A stretch of 64,000 nt of DNA. It comes from a virus. The position numbers were made by a program, and so were the translations under genes. Under the pieces are notes generated by a model. The model saw only the letters and a list, made by a program, of their open reading frames with translations. It did not search any database and had not been told where the DNA came from. Below are positions 7,624 through 15,642 of the stretch, piece by piece (position 1 is the stretch's first letter; every line of letters begins with the position of its first letter). The stretch lies in the IMG/VR virus record IMGVR_UViG_3300017788_000020, positions 1 through 64,000 of that record; one strand, written 5' to 3'.

Positions 7624-9453
7624 ATGGCTTTCGCGGATAAAAATATACTAATCACGCCAAATCGCGGCTCGACTACCGAGGTCCCGACAGTTGCGTTTGT
7701 CGGTGCCGACGTCTCAACAAACGTGACGATAGACGCGAAGATGTACCACACGAACATCCTCGAGTTTAGCGGATCGCCTGGCGTTTTGTTTAGTATATCA
7801 GCCGCCTCTAGCGGAACAATTACGCACCATGTAGCCGCCGTATTTAACAACACAATAACGAGCTCGTCAACAGTTCAAGGTACGCAATTCATATCGACTA
7901 TCGCTACCGGCACCGCGCCACTCACAGTCTCGTCGACAACGGCTGTGACTAATTTAAACGCAGATTTACTTGACGGACAGCATGGGACACATTACCTAGC
8001 TTTCGCCAACTTCACCGGATCCGCTTCAACGGCCCAGATCACCGACAACGCGGTGGACAACACAAAACTTCGCGATTCTGCGGCATTATCCGTCATCGGT
8101 CGCTCAGCCAACTCGTCAGGAGACCCCGCGGATATCGCAGCAGCCTCGGACGGGCACGTACTGCGGAGATCCGGCACCACACTTGGTTTTGGGCAAGTAG
8201 TTACGGCCGGTATTGCAGACCTTGCCGTAACACGTGCAAAGATTGAGGATGAGGCCGTAGGTACGGATCAGATCGAGAATGAGGCCGTTACTACGGACAA
8301 GATCGCCGATAACGCGGTCACAGGAGCTAAGTTTGCCAATTACTCCATCACATCGAATAAATTATCAGACGCCGCTGTAAATTCGGATAAAGTCGATCTA
8401 TCTGACACATACACCTGGAGCGGTCCGCACACTTACTTTAGCTCTGTAAAGTTCAACAACACCGTCGATATTTCAGGCGTGACTACGTTTAATAACGCCA
8501 GCGTGAAGCTCGGTGCTGCGGTGACGGTTACGACAGACAACGGTAGCGGGTGGTGGTTCAACCTCTATTCAGGTATTAAGTTTACTGGATTATTGCTGTT
8601 CCCTGCCGTACCGAGCGTCACAATAACAGCTAACGATGGAGCAGGTAACGTATCGACGCTGGCGCTTTCCGCCGCCGGAATGAATATGACGTTCAGCGGA
8701 ACCGCGGATTGGGCACTCAACAGCGTAGTAGGTAAGCTTAACGAAGTACTTGTTGCCCAAGGCAACGACACGCCGCCTAAATTTGTACATTTGTGCCCGC
8801 CAATACGATATGCATGGACGGACTTCTATTCGCCCAACGCCTCACAGACGCAGGACCCATACTTCGGCACAGCACTAGTCAGCGGCACGCAATCCGCGTC
8901 GCCCGGCGCAACCTTCTTGATCGCAGGCGTTGCCGGTCTGAGCCTTTTACGTAGCTCAACGAACGCAAACTCCGGTTTCCGTTGGATCACGGAGAACATC
9001 GACCGCATAGCCGGCCAGGCCGATCTCTATTTCCGTGCTATTTTAGCCATCTCGGATGATATGACAGCCAAAACCGTACGATTCGGTTTTGGTGATATGG
9101 TCAACCAGAACGACGCGGTAGACGGTACGTACTTTGAGCTAGTGGCCGGCTCGCTCGTGTGCACACCGAAAACAGCCAGCAACTCGGCACGTTCAAGTGG
9201 GTCGACATTCACGCTAACAGTAAATACCTTTTATGTTTTCGAGGTATATTGGACATCAACGAGCAGCATCAACTTCACGATAAAATCGCTTGACGAGGCC
9301 ACGGTACATCTCGACACTAATATTACGACAAACATTCCAACAGGTACTGCGCGCGTTTTCGGTGCAGGCCTTGTCGCAACGTCGTCGGATACGGCTGCCG
9401 ATGATTTGCTAGTCGTGGATTATATGGGACACGGCTTCAGGAACAGACGATAA
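7624..9453 (+). CDS. Tail fibre with C-terminal lectin-like domain
   Basis: A 609-residue protein. The N-terminal third has fibre modules (GTAPLTVSSTTAVTNLNADL then LDGQHGTHYLAFANFTG; GRSANSSGDPADIAAASDG). The middle has repeats of the form DEAVGTDQIENEAVTTDKI. The last ~200 residues, starting near FYSPNASQTQDPYFG, contain alternating strands such as FRAILAISDDMTAKTVRFG and FYVFEVYWTSTSSINFTIKS, which look like a concanavalin/LamG-type jelly roll. A receptor-binding role is likely but inferred. The stop overlaps the next start (TAATG), coupling it to the SGNH-like protein. Confidence 0.75.
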   Translation: MAFADKNILITPNRGSTTEVPTVAFVGADVSTNVTIDAKMYHTNILEFSGSPGVLFSISAASSGTITHHVAAVFNNTITSSSTVQGTQFISTIATGTAPLTVSSTTAVTNLNADLLDGQHGTHYLAFANFTGSASTAQITDNAVDNTKLRDSAALSVIGRSANSSGDPADIAAASDGHVLRRSGTTLGFGQVVTAGIADLAVTRAKIEDEAVGTDQIENEAVTTDKIADNAVTGAKFANYSITSNKLSDAAVNSDKVDLSDTYTWSGPHTYFSSVKFNNTVDISGVTTFNNASVKLGAAVTVTTDNGSGWWFNLYSGIKFTGLLLFPAVPSVTITANDGAGNVSTLALSAAGMNMTFSGTADWALNSVVGKLNEVLVAQGNDTPPKFVHLCPPIRYAWTDFYSPNASQTQDPYFGTALVSGTQSASPGATFLIAGVAGLSLLRSSTNANSGFRWITENIDRIAGQADLYFRAILAISDDMTAKTVRFGFGDMVNQNDAVDGTYFELVAGSLVCTPKTASNSARSSGSTFTLTVNTFYVFEVYWTSTSSINFTIKSLDEATVHLDTNITTNIPTGTARVFGAGLVATSSDTAADDLLVVDYMGHGFRNRR

Positions 9454-10403
9454 TGGCTAACACAATTTTTAAAGACCTGACGACTAAAGCAGCACAACTT
9501 GTGTCAACGGACAGAGTCGTATCTATATGGTTAGGCGATTCAATTATCGCAGGGACTTCGATGGCGCCGACATCGACGATCATTGATCCAGGAAGTATAT
9601 ATCCTGCGACACTGACGCGCGGGCAGTTTTGGGATAAATGGGTACACGCTGATAGGCTTGTTTTATCCGACGGTTCGTTTAGCTGGGATGACGTGACGAC
9701 CACAAGCGGCGGTATCACAAGCGGTGTCGGCTATACGCCACCATTCTATGGACACTCGCTATATCTCGGAGGCTCCGGTACCGCAGACTTTACCGCCAAC
9801 ATCAACCACGTAAACGCGGTAAAACACTACACAGTAGTGCTTGGTATAAGCGCGTCCAGCATTAACGACGATTTGTCGGTTGTCACAAACCCATTGGCGC
9901 ACTGGGAACCTTCTGTAGATAACGGAGCTTTTGAGCTACTTACCGAAAATTACATACAACCCGCACTATCAAACCTACGTGCTGGTGGGACTAATACGCT
10001 GTATCTAGAAGGAATCTATTTACACATAGGTAATGATGCGTACAACGGCGCAACATACTTCCCGATCGAGATAGCGCAAAAATACGATATCTATTTACGT
10101 AGACTAATATTCGCGCTAGAGCAGTTCCTCGAATTCTCCGGTATTCCTGTTTGTATATTACAGACGCCGCAGCTACCTTCCGATTATGCGCATGCAGGCA
10201 CTATTCGTGCCGCCCAAGCGCGCGTAGCGGCTGCACGGCCTAGAACAATCCTGGTCAACCCAAACCAGTTTCCACAAGGCACGGACCACGTACACTTTAA
10301 CGCCATGGGTAACATAAAGTACGGTTACGAGGCGGCACAGGCAGTACGCGCAGCGTTCCCAAACCAGTTCGCACAACTAGCTGCGAAAGCCGATCACTGG
10401 TAA
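9453..10403 (+). CDS. SGNH-hydrolase-like fibre-associated protein
   Basis: A 316-residue protein with the landmarks of the SGNH esterase fold: block I LGDSIIAG (about residues 28-35, Ser nucleophile in GDS) and a C-terminal block V-like DHVHFNAMG (Asp-x-x-His, about 278-286). An intermediate LHIGNDAYNG may supply the Gly/Asn oxyanion block. The family includes carbohydrate O-acetyl esterases, and in phages these are tailspike-type enzymes that deacetylate host surface sugars; here that is inference. The paralogue at 13025 keeps the same blocks. Translationally coupled to the upstream fibre (TAATG). Confidence 0.65.
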   Translation: MANTIFKDLTTKAAQLVSTDRVVSIWLGDSIIAGTSMAPTSTIIDPGSIYPATLTRGQFWDKWVHADRLVLSDGSFSWDDVTTTSGGITSGVGYTPPFYGHSLYLGGSGTADFTANINHVNAVKHYTVVLGISASSINDDLSVVTNPLAHWEPSVDNGAFELLTENYIQPALSNLRAGGTNTLYLEGIYLHIGNDAYNGATYFPIEIAQKYDIYLRRLIFALEQFLEFSGIPVCILQTPQLPSDYAHAGTIRAAQARVAAARPRTILVNPNQFPQGTDHVHFNAMGNIKYGYEAAQAVRAAFPNQFAQLAAKADHW

Positions 10404-10419
10404 TATTTAACTAAAAGAG

Positions 10420-10441
10420 AAGCAGGCGCAGGCGCCTGCTT
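10420..10441. terminator. Terminator hairpin after the 9453-10403 gene
   Basis: Perfect arms AAGCAGGCG and CGCCTGCTT with a CAGG loop, 16 bases after the stop codon. A short U-poor tail follows, so efficiency is uncertain. Confidence 0.6.
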
Positions 10442-10460
10442 ATAGCTACATCTTTATGTT

Positions 10461-10495
10461 ATGAACCTCTTCCGCATCATTGGAAAGAGGTTCAT
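10461..10495. terminator. Second hairpin in the convergent region
   Basis: Arms ATGAACCTCTT and AAGAGGTTCAT, extendable by three pairs across a one-base bulge. No T tract follows on either side, so it may be a processing or backup terminator rather than an intrinsic one. Confidence 0.4.
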
Positions 10496-10502
10496 ACGTT
10501 TC

Positions 10503-10638
10503 GAAGACTTATAATGTGTGATACGCCCGTCAATACCCAGACTCTTAGCTAACAGCAGTACTTCATGAGCTAACATGAAGTACTGCTGTTAGCTAAGAGT
10601 CTGGGTATTGACGGGCGTATCACACATTATAAGTCTTC
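10503..10638. repeat. 65-bp perfect inverted repeat copied from RNA polymerase intein 1
   Basis: Two 65-bp arms (10503-10567 and 10574-10638) are exact reverse complements around a 6-nt spacer. Both are copies of intein-1 coding DNA. The right copy, 10574-10644, matches 55743-55813 at 70 of 71 bases. The left copy, 10503-10573 read in reverse complement, matches 55737-55807, again with a single mismatch. Both differ from the intein at the same base (T at 55784, G here), a synonymous Gly codon change. The copied region encodes LLAKSLGIDGRITHYKSS of the homing-endonuclease part. It lies at the convergence of the plus fibre unit and the minus operon 12939-10627. Confidence 0.95.
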
Positions 10639-10833
10639 TATGAATGTGATGTGTGCGCCCTCTTCGTTTGCCCACGCCTCTGCGGCACTTCTGACGTAGT
10701 ACAAGCTGAGTAACAATAGTGCGTATAGACACAGACCACTACAAATCAGTTGTATCGCGGTCGGTTGGCGCGACACCTTTCGCCGCGTAAATGGCGCAGC
10801 CGATATCGAAAACTTATTTTTTCTTGTAAACAT
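10627..10833 (-). CDS. Small membrane protein, 68 aa
   Basis: The N-terminus is basic (MFTRKNKFSIS...RRKVSRQ), followed by one hydrophobic segment (about residues 28-46, ICSGLCLYALLLLSLYYV) and a short acidic tail ending ITFIEDL. The final EDL and stop codon are supplied by the right arm of the intein-derived inverted repeat, so that event may have replaced the original 3' end. It is last gene of the minus operon 12939-10627 and overlaps its upstream neighbour by 20 bases. Function unknown; a lysis or membrane role would be a guess from size and topology. Confidence 0.5.
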   Translation of the reverse strand: MFTRKNKFSISAAPFTRRKVSRQPTAIQLICSGLCLYALLLLSLYYVRSAAEAWANEEGAHITFIEDL

Positions 10834-11116
10834 GCAACTCGACGTAGAGTTTTTCTAGCGCAAATCCTTGCTCTACATTTAACTTCACAAGCTCGTTCTG
10901 CACTACTCTGTGCAGGTCTTGGTATGTCATACCAGAGTCGATCTCGATGCGAACGACCGGTGCTGGCGGCGCACAGACTTTGGTCGGTACTGTTTGTTCT
11001 ATGTTGGACAAGGCTTTCTTGAGTACTTTATGATTACTCGATCCTTTGGTGCTCGTCGCCTTGATGACTAGTAGCACAAGCGCTGCCGCATATGCGAAGA
11101 AGATTAAGCTAAGCAT
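10814..11116 (-). CDS. Membrane-anchored small protein, 100 aa
   Basis: Start taken at 11116 (MLSLIFFAYAAALVLLVIKA) rather than 11143, because this gives an N-terminal membrane anchor directly and an 8-base overlap with the preceding gene. After the anchor come a linker and a domain beginning near VVRIEIDSGMTYQDLHRVVQ. The layout (one N-terminal anchor plus a soluble domain of ~70 residues) is compatible with an inner-membrane spanin or another periplasmic protein, but no family is recognised. Confidence 0.5.
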   Translation of the reverse strand: MLSLIFFAYAAALVLLVIKATSTKGSSNHKVLKKALSNIEQTVPTKVCAPPAPVVRIEIDSGMTYQDLHRVVQNELVKLNVEQGFALEKLYVELHVYKKK

Positions 11117-11312
11117 TTCTGTCTTTTCTGTACAGGAGCACACCTAGACCTACACTTGCGATTGTGCAGGATAGGGCTACCCAAAACACAGGGCTCGGGA
11201 CCGCGGTAAAGGTTTCGGTAACAACATAGATACCTGCGGGTACCACAAGACCTAAGACAATACCGTGCAGCATTGCTGTTGCAATGGCTGCCGCTAGCGA
11301 ATATGTTTTCAT
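11109..11312 (-). CDS. Two-TM small membrane protein (holin-like size)
   Basis: 67 residues with two hydrophobic stretches (about residues 6-30, AAAIATAMLHGIVLGLVVPA, and 42-60, FWVALSCTIASVGLGVLL) and a charged C-terminus, YRKDRNA. This size and topology match class II holins, but many unrelated phage membrane peptides look the same and no endolysin is in the window. Its start overlaps the upstream stop (ATGA). Confidence 0.5.
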   Translation of the reverse strand: MKTYSLAAAIATAMLHGIVLGLVVPAGIYVVTETFTAVPSPVFWVALSCTIASVGLGVLLYRKDRNA

Positions 11313-11533
11313 GAGTATTCGTTGTATGATTTTTCACACAGCACATCGACCGTGATTGTCATCAACACGGCCAGCAGTGCCATAATGTAGAGGTATAACC
11401 CAAACGCTGTTTGCGTATAGAGCACGTGACCTATCAGGCATACTGAAGTCCATACTACGAACGACAGCGTGAAGACCAGTACTAGCATACTCGCTCGCAT
11501 GCCGTACACGGGTATGTATGTAAGCCAGGTCAT
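11309..11533 (-). CDS. Two-TM small membrane protein, 74 aa
   Basis: Two hydrophobic segments (about residues 14-37, MLVLVFTLSFVVWTSVCLIG, and 43-62, AFGLYLYIMALLAVLMTITV) and a polar tail, CEKSYNEYS. ATGA overlaps join it to both neighbours. Not assigned to a family. With 11109-11312 it forms a membrane-protein pair in the middle of the operon. Confidence 0.5.
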   Translation of the reverse strand: MTWLTYIPVYGMRASMLVLVFTLSFVVWTSVCLIGHVLYTQTAFGLYLYIMALLAVLMTITVDVLCEKSYNEYS

Positions 11534-11859
11534 TTTTGTTGTTTTTTAAGTAAATTACCGGTCGTAGTTAAGCTACCACAAATCAGGGCGAGCTCTTCAA
11601 GACGGCGGTTAGAGGCGATGATCTGTAGTCTTGTCGTCTCTACCTCGTTTTCGGCTAACCTGCAGGCCTCGGCAGCCCGGCGATATACCGCCGAATCCAA
11701 ATCAAATGCTTGCCGTAAGCAGTTGTTTGATGCTGATGCGAGTTTGCGGCGCTCTGTGTCAAATCGTGCCGCTAGCTCTTTGTGGGCTACATCTGCGTCA
11801 CTACACAGAGTAGTTACTTCTTGTAGGATATCGGCCACGCGATCAGCTAGTTTTTTCAC
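11530..11859 (-). CDS. Coiled-coil protein, 109 aa
   Basis: A GTG start at 11859 is chosen because GAGGAG lies seven bases upstream; the open frame also extends to a TTG at 11874. The product is largely helical with heptad-like spacing (ADRVADILQEVTTL; KELAARFDTERRKLASASNN; AENEVETTRLQIIASNRRLE), so a coiled coil is likely. No membrane segment. It overlaps the next gene (ATGA) and the preceding one by 17 bases. Confidence 0.5.
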   Translation of the reverse strand: MKKLADRVADILQEVTTLCSDADVAHKELAARFDTERRKLASASNNCLRQAFDLDSAVYRRAAEACRLAENEVETTRLQIIASNRRLEELALICGSLTTTGNLLKKQQK

Positions 11860-12232
11860 GGGGCGCCTCCTCAAACACTAGCTGGAAATCCGACCAGAGA
11901 CTCTGCTGCACTTCAGCCAAACATACGCCAAAATTCAGACGAGCCAACTGGGCCGAAATGTGTTGTCTTAGCGGATTTGCGTATTTTTCCCAGTTTTCAC
12001 GGGTTTCGATCACCTCGTCACCGTTTTTACCGACGTAGAGCCGCGCAACGCACCATACAGGTTGACCTAGCTGATGCACTGAGATCGCAGTGTCTAATTC
12101 CGCTGTGTGTTCGGCCAAACCGGCCGCCGCGGCAGCTTCGTTTACAATCCGTAGTAGTTCTCTAGTGAGCGAGAACAACATCACGTTAAAAGCCCTACGA
12201 TTGTCTCTTAGTTCCTGGGTTAAGGTAGTCAT
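11843..12232 (-). CDS. Hypothetical protein, 129 aa
   Basis: Not recognised. Mostly soluble, with an N-terminal helical part (MTTLTQELRDNRRAFNVMLF) and a central stretch WCVARLYVGKNGDEVIETRE that looks like a beta hairpin. It starts one base after the stop of the upstream gene. It fits the tightly packed minus operon 12939-10627, and no motif suggests a function. Confidence 0.5.
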   Translation of the reverse strand: MTTLTQELRDNRRAFNVMLFSLTRELLRIVNEAAAAAGLAEHTAELDTAISVHQLGQPVWCVARLYVGKNGDEVIETRENWEKYANPLRQHISAQLARLNFGVCLAEVQQSLWSDFQLVFEEAPREKTS

Positions 12233-12233
12233 T

Positions 12234-12596
12234 TTAGATGTACTGTTCTATGTAGAACACGCCGCTAGGTAGCGGCTGTGTGAGCAAGACTGTTTTACCT
12301 GCGTTACCGTTGATGAGTAGCGCTTGGCGCGATGGTGCATGTACGTCAAACGGCGAAACTACTGTTATCAGCACCGGTTGATCTGGCGTGTGGTACACAA
12401 GGCGCTCATAATCCGCCCTCGCAGGCATGGCCAGTACGAACGCTTCGTCATCAGCGACGCACCGTAATTCGAATAGCGCCAATAGTGCAGCATCCATGTG
12501 CACCGCTACCACGCCTGCTGGAAAATCGCGCCGCGAGCCTCCCACAGGGACAAAAACAAATTGGCGCAATACGTCAGTTAGCGGCGATTGACTCAT
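12234..12596 (-). CDS. Hypothetical protein, 120 aa
   Basis: Not recognised. The ATG at 12596 (MSQSPLTDVLRQFVFVPVGG) is preferred to an upstream TTG at 12614. It overlaps the end of the preceding gene by 23 bases. The composition suggests a compact alpha/beta protein with many Val/Leu strands (FPAGVVAVHMDAALLALFEL). No catalytic pattern is evident. Confidence 0.5.
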   Translation of the reverse strand: MSQSPLTDVLRQFVFVPVGGSRRDFPAGVVAVHMDAALLALFELRCVADDEAFVLAMPARADYERLVYHTPDQPVLITVVSPFDVHAPSRQALLINGNAGKTVLLTQPLPSGVFYIEQYI

Positions 12597-12939
12597 GGGT
12601 ATTACGTATCGCAAAAGTTAGGCCCGTTTTAAGCACCGTCTGTTCTATCGGCACATCCGCAGAGGTGCCCTCGGGGCGACAGCGGACAAGCTCCGCGTCC
12701 CATGTCACACGTAGCCCGCAACGTGCGCAGTGCGCCAACGCTTCGGTAAGGGACGGGCGTAATGTATATGGATCCGATATCAACGCGACTACAGCCAACA
12801 CGTCCGGACATATATCCCCCTGTTTGTATGTAATCGAATCTGGTACCAACGCGGTGTTTTTATTGGCCTTGTTGTTGTTCTGTACTATGGTAAGAAGTTT
12901 TCTGTAGAAGAACATTCCGGGGTGTTCAGCTGTTTGCAT
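12574..12939 (-). CDS. Hypothetical protein with CxxC, 121 aa
   Basis: First gene of the eight-gene minus operon. It contains CARCG (about residues 91-95) and two further Cys, so one zinc site is possible but not certain. The candidate promoter GTCATAAGTATT ends 19 bases upstream of the ATG, and a GCGAGG-like ribosome site lies between. No family recognised. Confidence 0.5.
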   Translation of the reverse strand: MQTAEHPGMFFYRKLLTIVQNNNKANKNTALVPDSITYKQGDICPDVLAVVALISDPYTLRPSLTEALAHCARCGLRVTWDAELVRCRPEGTSADVPIEQTVLKTGLTFAIRNTHESIAAN

Positions 12940-12957
12940 AGCTAAAAGATGCCTCGC

Positions 12958-12969
12958 AATACTTATGAC
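12958..12969 (-). promoter_or_regulatory. Candidate promoter of the 12939-10627 operon
   Basis: Minus-strand GTCATAAGTATT, followed by a G-containing spacer, a purine-rich ribosome site and the ATG at 12939. One of three identical 12-base copies in the window, all upstream of minus-strand units. Confidence 0.55.
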
Positions 12970-12996
12970 CTAAAACAGTCCGTATTTCTCAGTATA

Positions 12997-13009
12997 CTCT
13001 ATATGTAGG
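12997..13009 (+). promoter_or_regulatory. Candidate promoter of the 13025 gene
   Basis: CTCTATATGTAGG lies 16 bases before the ATG at 13025 and back to back with the minus element at 12958. It shares the CTATA(A/T)GTAG pattern with 7611 and 15606. Confidence 0.4.
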
Positions 13010-13024
13010 TACGTTACGTATTAT

Positions 13025-13870
13025 ATGGTAGGTCATCCTCGTCTCATTATAGCTTTTGGTGATTCGCGTATAGGCGGTTTCGGCGCTAGCCGAACCGGCG
13101 CACGCTTTGCTGACACAATAACAGGCCCTGCTCCCCTAACTAGCCTAGCAAAGCGCTGGACAGATCCTTCCACAAGGTTCGATATCGACGCGCAGTACAA
13201 TACCGAAGATCCTTGGACTATTCACACAGATACACAAAATCTCCAAGGAACCGGGACGGTAGCGAGTTACAGTATCGCCCGCACAGATGGGCGGATGAAA
13301 CCATCCGGACAAAGCCGTTACATAGTATTTTTCTCAGGAAGTGGTTCACAAACATCGAACCAGAACGTGATCAACCCGCTGGGCACATGGGACCCTCAAG
13401 TATCTAACGGCTTGTTTGATTTATTCACACAAGGTTATCTATTACCTGTACTCTCCCTGCTGCCGCGCCCCATAGAGCTCGGCGGCATTTATTTTACACT
13501 GGGTGGCGGAGATGGCAGAACAATAGAAGCCGCTAACGATTACACAGCCGCATTAACAAGAGTTCTTCTCGGCCTAGAAACTATATTAGGCGTGGCACAG
13601 TTACCATGTGTGGCAGACATAATGCCTACACCACTAGATACAACACTGTATCCCCATCAGAATATAGTCCGCGCACAACAACAGCATATTAATGCCAATG
13701 TAGTCACCGGGCCGCTCGCAAAAGTATATTTCGAGAACTCAGATCACCTACGCAGAATTGATTCTGTACACTGGACACACGACGGCGTACTTATAGCCGG
13801 CATAAACATGTGTAGACGCATGCTTACTGACACTAATCCGCCAGGTACCGAGCCGCTCATACTTCAATAA
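13025..13870 (+). CDS. SGNH-hydrolase-like protein, second copy
   Basis: A 281-residue protein with the same blocks as the 9453 protein: IIAFGDSRIGGFG near the N-terminus (Ser in GDS, about residues 11-13), GGIYFTLGGGDGR in the middle, and IDSVHWTHDG near residue 240 (Asp-x-x-His). Shared features such as NPLGTWDPQVSNGLFDL against NPLAHWEPSVDNGAFEL show clear paralogy. A surface-sugar esterase on the tail is the likely role by family. It has its own candidate promoter and is followed by a ~45-base gap before the next fibre. Confidence 0.65.
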   Translation: MVGHPRLIIAFGDSRIGGFGASRTGARFADTITGPAPLTSLAKRWTDPSTRFDIDAQYNTEDPWTIHTDTQNLQGTGTVASYSIARTDGRMKPSGQSRYIVFFSGSGSQTSNQNVINPLGTWDPQVSNGLFDLFTQGYLLPVLSLLPRPIELGGIYFTLGGGDGRTIEAANDYTAALTRVLLGLETILGVAQLPCVADIMPTPLDTTLYPHQNIVRAQQQHINANVVTGPLAKVYFENSDHLRRIDSVHWTHDGVLIAGINMCRRMLTDTNPPGTEPLILQ

Positions 13871-13915
13871 ACCGAGCATACGTACACATAGACACAATAC
13901 ATATACACATAGGTT

Positions 13916-15490
13916 ATGGCTAATAAAAAACCCGTTGTAGCTGTAGGAACTTCTCCTAACTTTACTGGTCTAGGAGAGCTGGCGGCGGCTGATAGACTAG
14001 ACGGAATAGTAAATCACTCAGATTTTACTAGTAATTCCGTAATGGTCAAGGATAATCTTGGCGCAGTTGTGCCCACTAATTTAGCAACAAACACTTTATT
14101 AGGTAATATTGGTGCAGGTATAGCCTCTTTGAGTGCCGCAGATATCCGAACACTACTCAAGAATATCTACAATTTAACAACGACAGGTCAAGTATTAGCC
14201 TATAACGATGCCACAGACACATTAGTATCAATCGCACCTGGTACAAATGGTCAAGCATTAGTATTTGACAACACTGTTACAGGTGGATTAAAAGCTGGTG
14301 ATGTAGCAAGTCAGCTGAACGGCTTAGCAGATGTTACATTGAACACACCTGTTGTCGGACAAACGCTAAGACATAACGGCACGTTATTTGTTAACGCTAA
14401 GCTGGCGCTGGCTGATCTCAGCAATGTCGATCTATCTGGTCTAGATGATGGCGATGTGCTGCAGTATGATCTCGGTGCAGACGAGTGGATTGCTGGACCT
14501 GTATCTGTATCTTCTGGTTTAGCATCAAACGGCGATCTCACAGCAGTTGAGATTGATATGTACGGTGGTAACAATACAGCCAAACCTATCATAGGACTGA
14601 GCCGCGTAGCTTTCCAAGCCAACATGGATATTCAATCCGGAACAGCTTGGCGAATACTACACTTCGGCACAGATCTAGTCGTGTCGAGGACACAAGCAGG
14701 AGCGGCTGGCGACCTTGTGACCACATTTAACCAAGATCGCACAGTACGCCTTCACGCATACGAGAACACTAGAGACGATAGCGCCACAACGCCTATCAAC
14801 TTCTTGTACACCAACGCGACTGGTGTTGTACTGAGCTCACCTATAACAGAACTCGCCATCCCCGCTGAGCTAGATGACCTGACAGATGTTGATCTTACTA
14901 CAACGCCGCCAGTCGATGGACAATTCCTTAAGTATGTGGTGGATAAGTGGGTAGCGGCAGCCGCCCCAACAGCTACCTGGATTGGTACAGCGACAAGTAC
15001 GCTGAACATGGCCAACAACGCCATAACGAACAATGCTTCGTTAGCGTTCCGCGACTACGGGTCAGGTGCGTGGAGTATTGTTGGTAACGGCGCCAACTCG
15101 TTGGTATTCTCTTTTGGCGCATCCGCACGTGTCAGTGTACTCAGCACAGGCGATATTGTTCTAGGCGCCTATGGTTCAGCAAGAGCGACGGACTCTGGTA
15201 CGTACCCTGTTACCAATTTCATGTACACGACAACGGCTGGGGGCTTTGCCAGAGCCGTTATCGAGACAATGCCGTATTTCCGCGATGCTGGGAATGCGAC
15301 AGAGCATATCGAAGATATATTCTTCATAAACGGTTCTGATGCGATGAAGCGTTTGGCGCTAGCCGATATCCCCGCATTTGACGATCAGACAGCGGCTACA
15401 GCTGGCGGCGCCACATCAGGTAGACTGTGGAAAGCCTCATCCGGTAACACAATGAGTGTTCCGCCAGGCACGCTAATCGTATCGCCATGA
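13916..15490 (+). CDS. Tail fibre protein, 524 aa
   Basis: The N-terminus (about residues 20-90) is a paralogue of the 2717 protein: RLDGIVNHSDFTSNSVMVKD, LATNTLLGNIGAGIASLS. A region follows with two copies of a LADVTLNTPVVGQTLRHNGT / LTDVDLTTTPPVDGQFLKYV repeat, typical of phage fibres, and a Thr/Gly/Ser-rich distal part. No enzyme motif. It ends about 80 bases before two hairpins. Likely part of the adsorption apparatus, exact position unknown. Confidence 0.75.
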   Translation: MANKKPVVAVGTSPNFTGLGELAAADRLDGIVNHSDFTSNSVMVKDNLGAVVPTNLATNTLLGNIGAGIASLSAADIRTLLKNIYNLTTTGQVLAYNDATDTLVSIAPGTNGQALVFDNTVTGGLKAGDVASQLNGLADVTLNTPVVGQTLRHNGTLFVNAKLALADLSNVDLSGLDDGDVLQYDLGADEWIAGPVSVSSGLASNGDLTAVEIDMYGGNNTAKPIIGLSRVAFQANMDIQSGTAWRILHFGTDLVVSRTQAGAAGDLVTTFNQDRTVRLHAYENTRDDSATTPINFLYTNATGVVLSSPITELAIPAELDDLTDVDLTTTPPVDGQFLKYVVDKWVAAAAPTATWIGTATSTLNMANNAITNNASLAFRDYGSGAWSIVGNGANSLVFSFGASARVSVLSTGDIVLGAYGSARATDSGTYPVTNFMYTTTAGGFARAVIETMPYFRDAGNATEHIEDIFFINGSDAMKRLALADIPAFDDQTAATAGGATSGRLWKASSGNTMSVPPGTLIVSP

Positions 15491-15572
15491 TGCCGATTTC
15501 CCGTTAAAACGCATTTCTATCGAGCGAAATGGCAAATAGCGCCATTTGATATCTAAAAAAGCCCAAACTACA

Positions 15573-15598
15573 CAAGCCAGTCCGCCAAGACTGGCTTG
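15573..15598. terminator. Terminator hairpin after the 13916 fibre
   Basis: Perfect 10-bp arms CAAGCCAGTC and GACTGGCTTG with a CGCCAA loop. A smaller hairpin (AAATGGC / GCCATTT, 15527-15547) lies just upstream. A candidate promoter for the next unit begins two bases after the stem. Confidence 0.6.
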
Positions 15599-15599
15599 C

Positions 15600-15615
15600 T
15601 CTATAATATAAGTAG
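15600..15615 (+). promoter_or_regulatory. Candidate promoter of the 15643 unit
   Basis: TCTATAATATAAGTAG, containing the ATATAAGTAG core, lies directly after the terminator stem and 27 bases before the ATG at 15643. Confidence 0.4.
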
Positions 15616-15642
15616 CGTATTTAGCCGCTAATCTATTCACTC

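Noticed and set aside
10503-10638. The 65-bp inverted repeat as an ordinary terminator
   Set aside because: Arms are far longer than terminator stems, no T tract follows, and both arms are identifiable copies of intein DNA.
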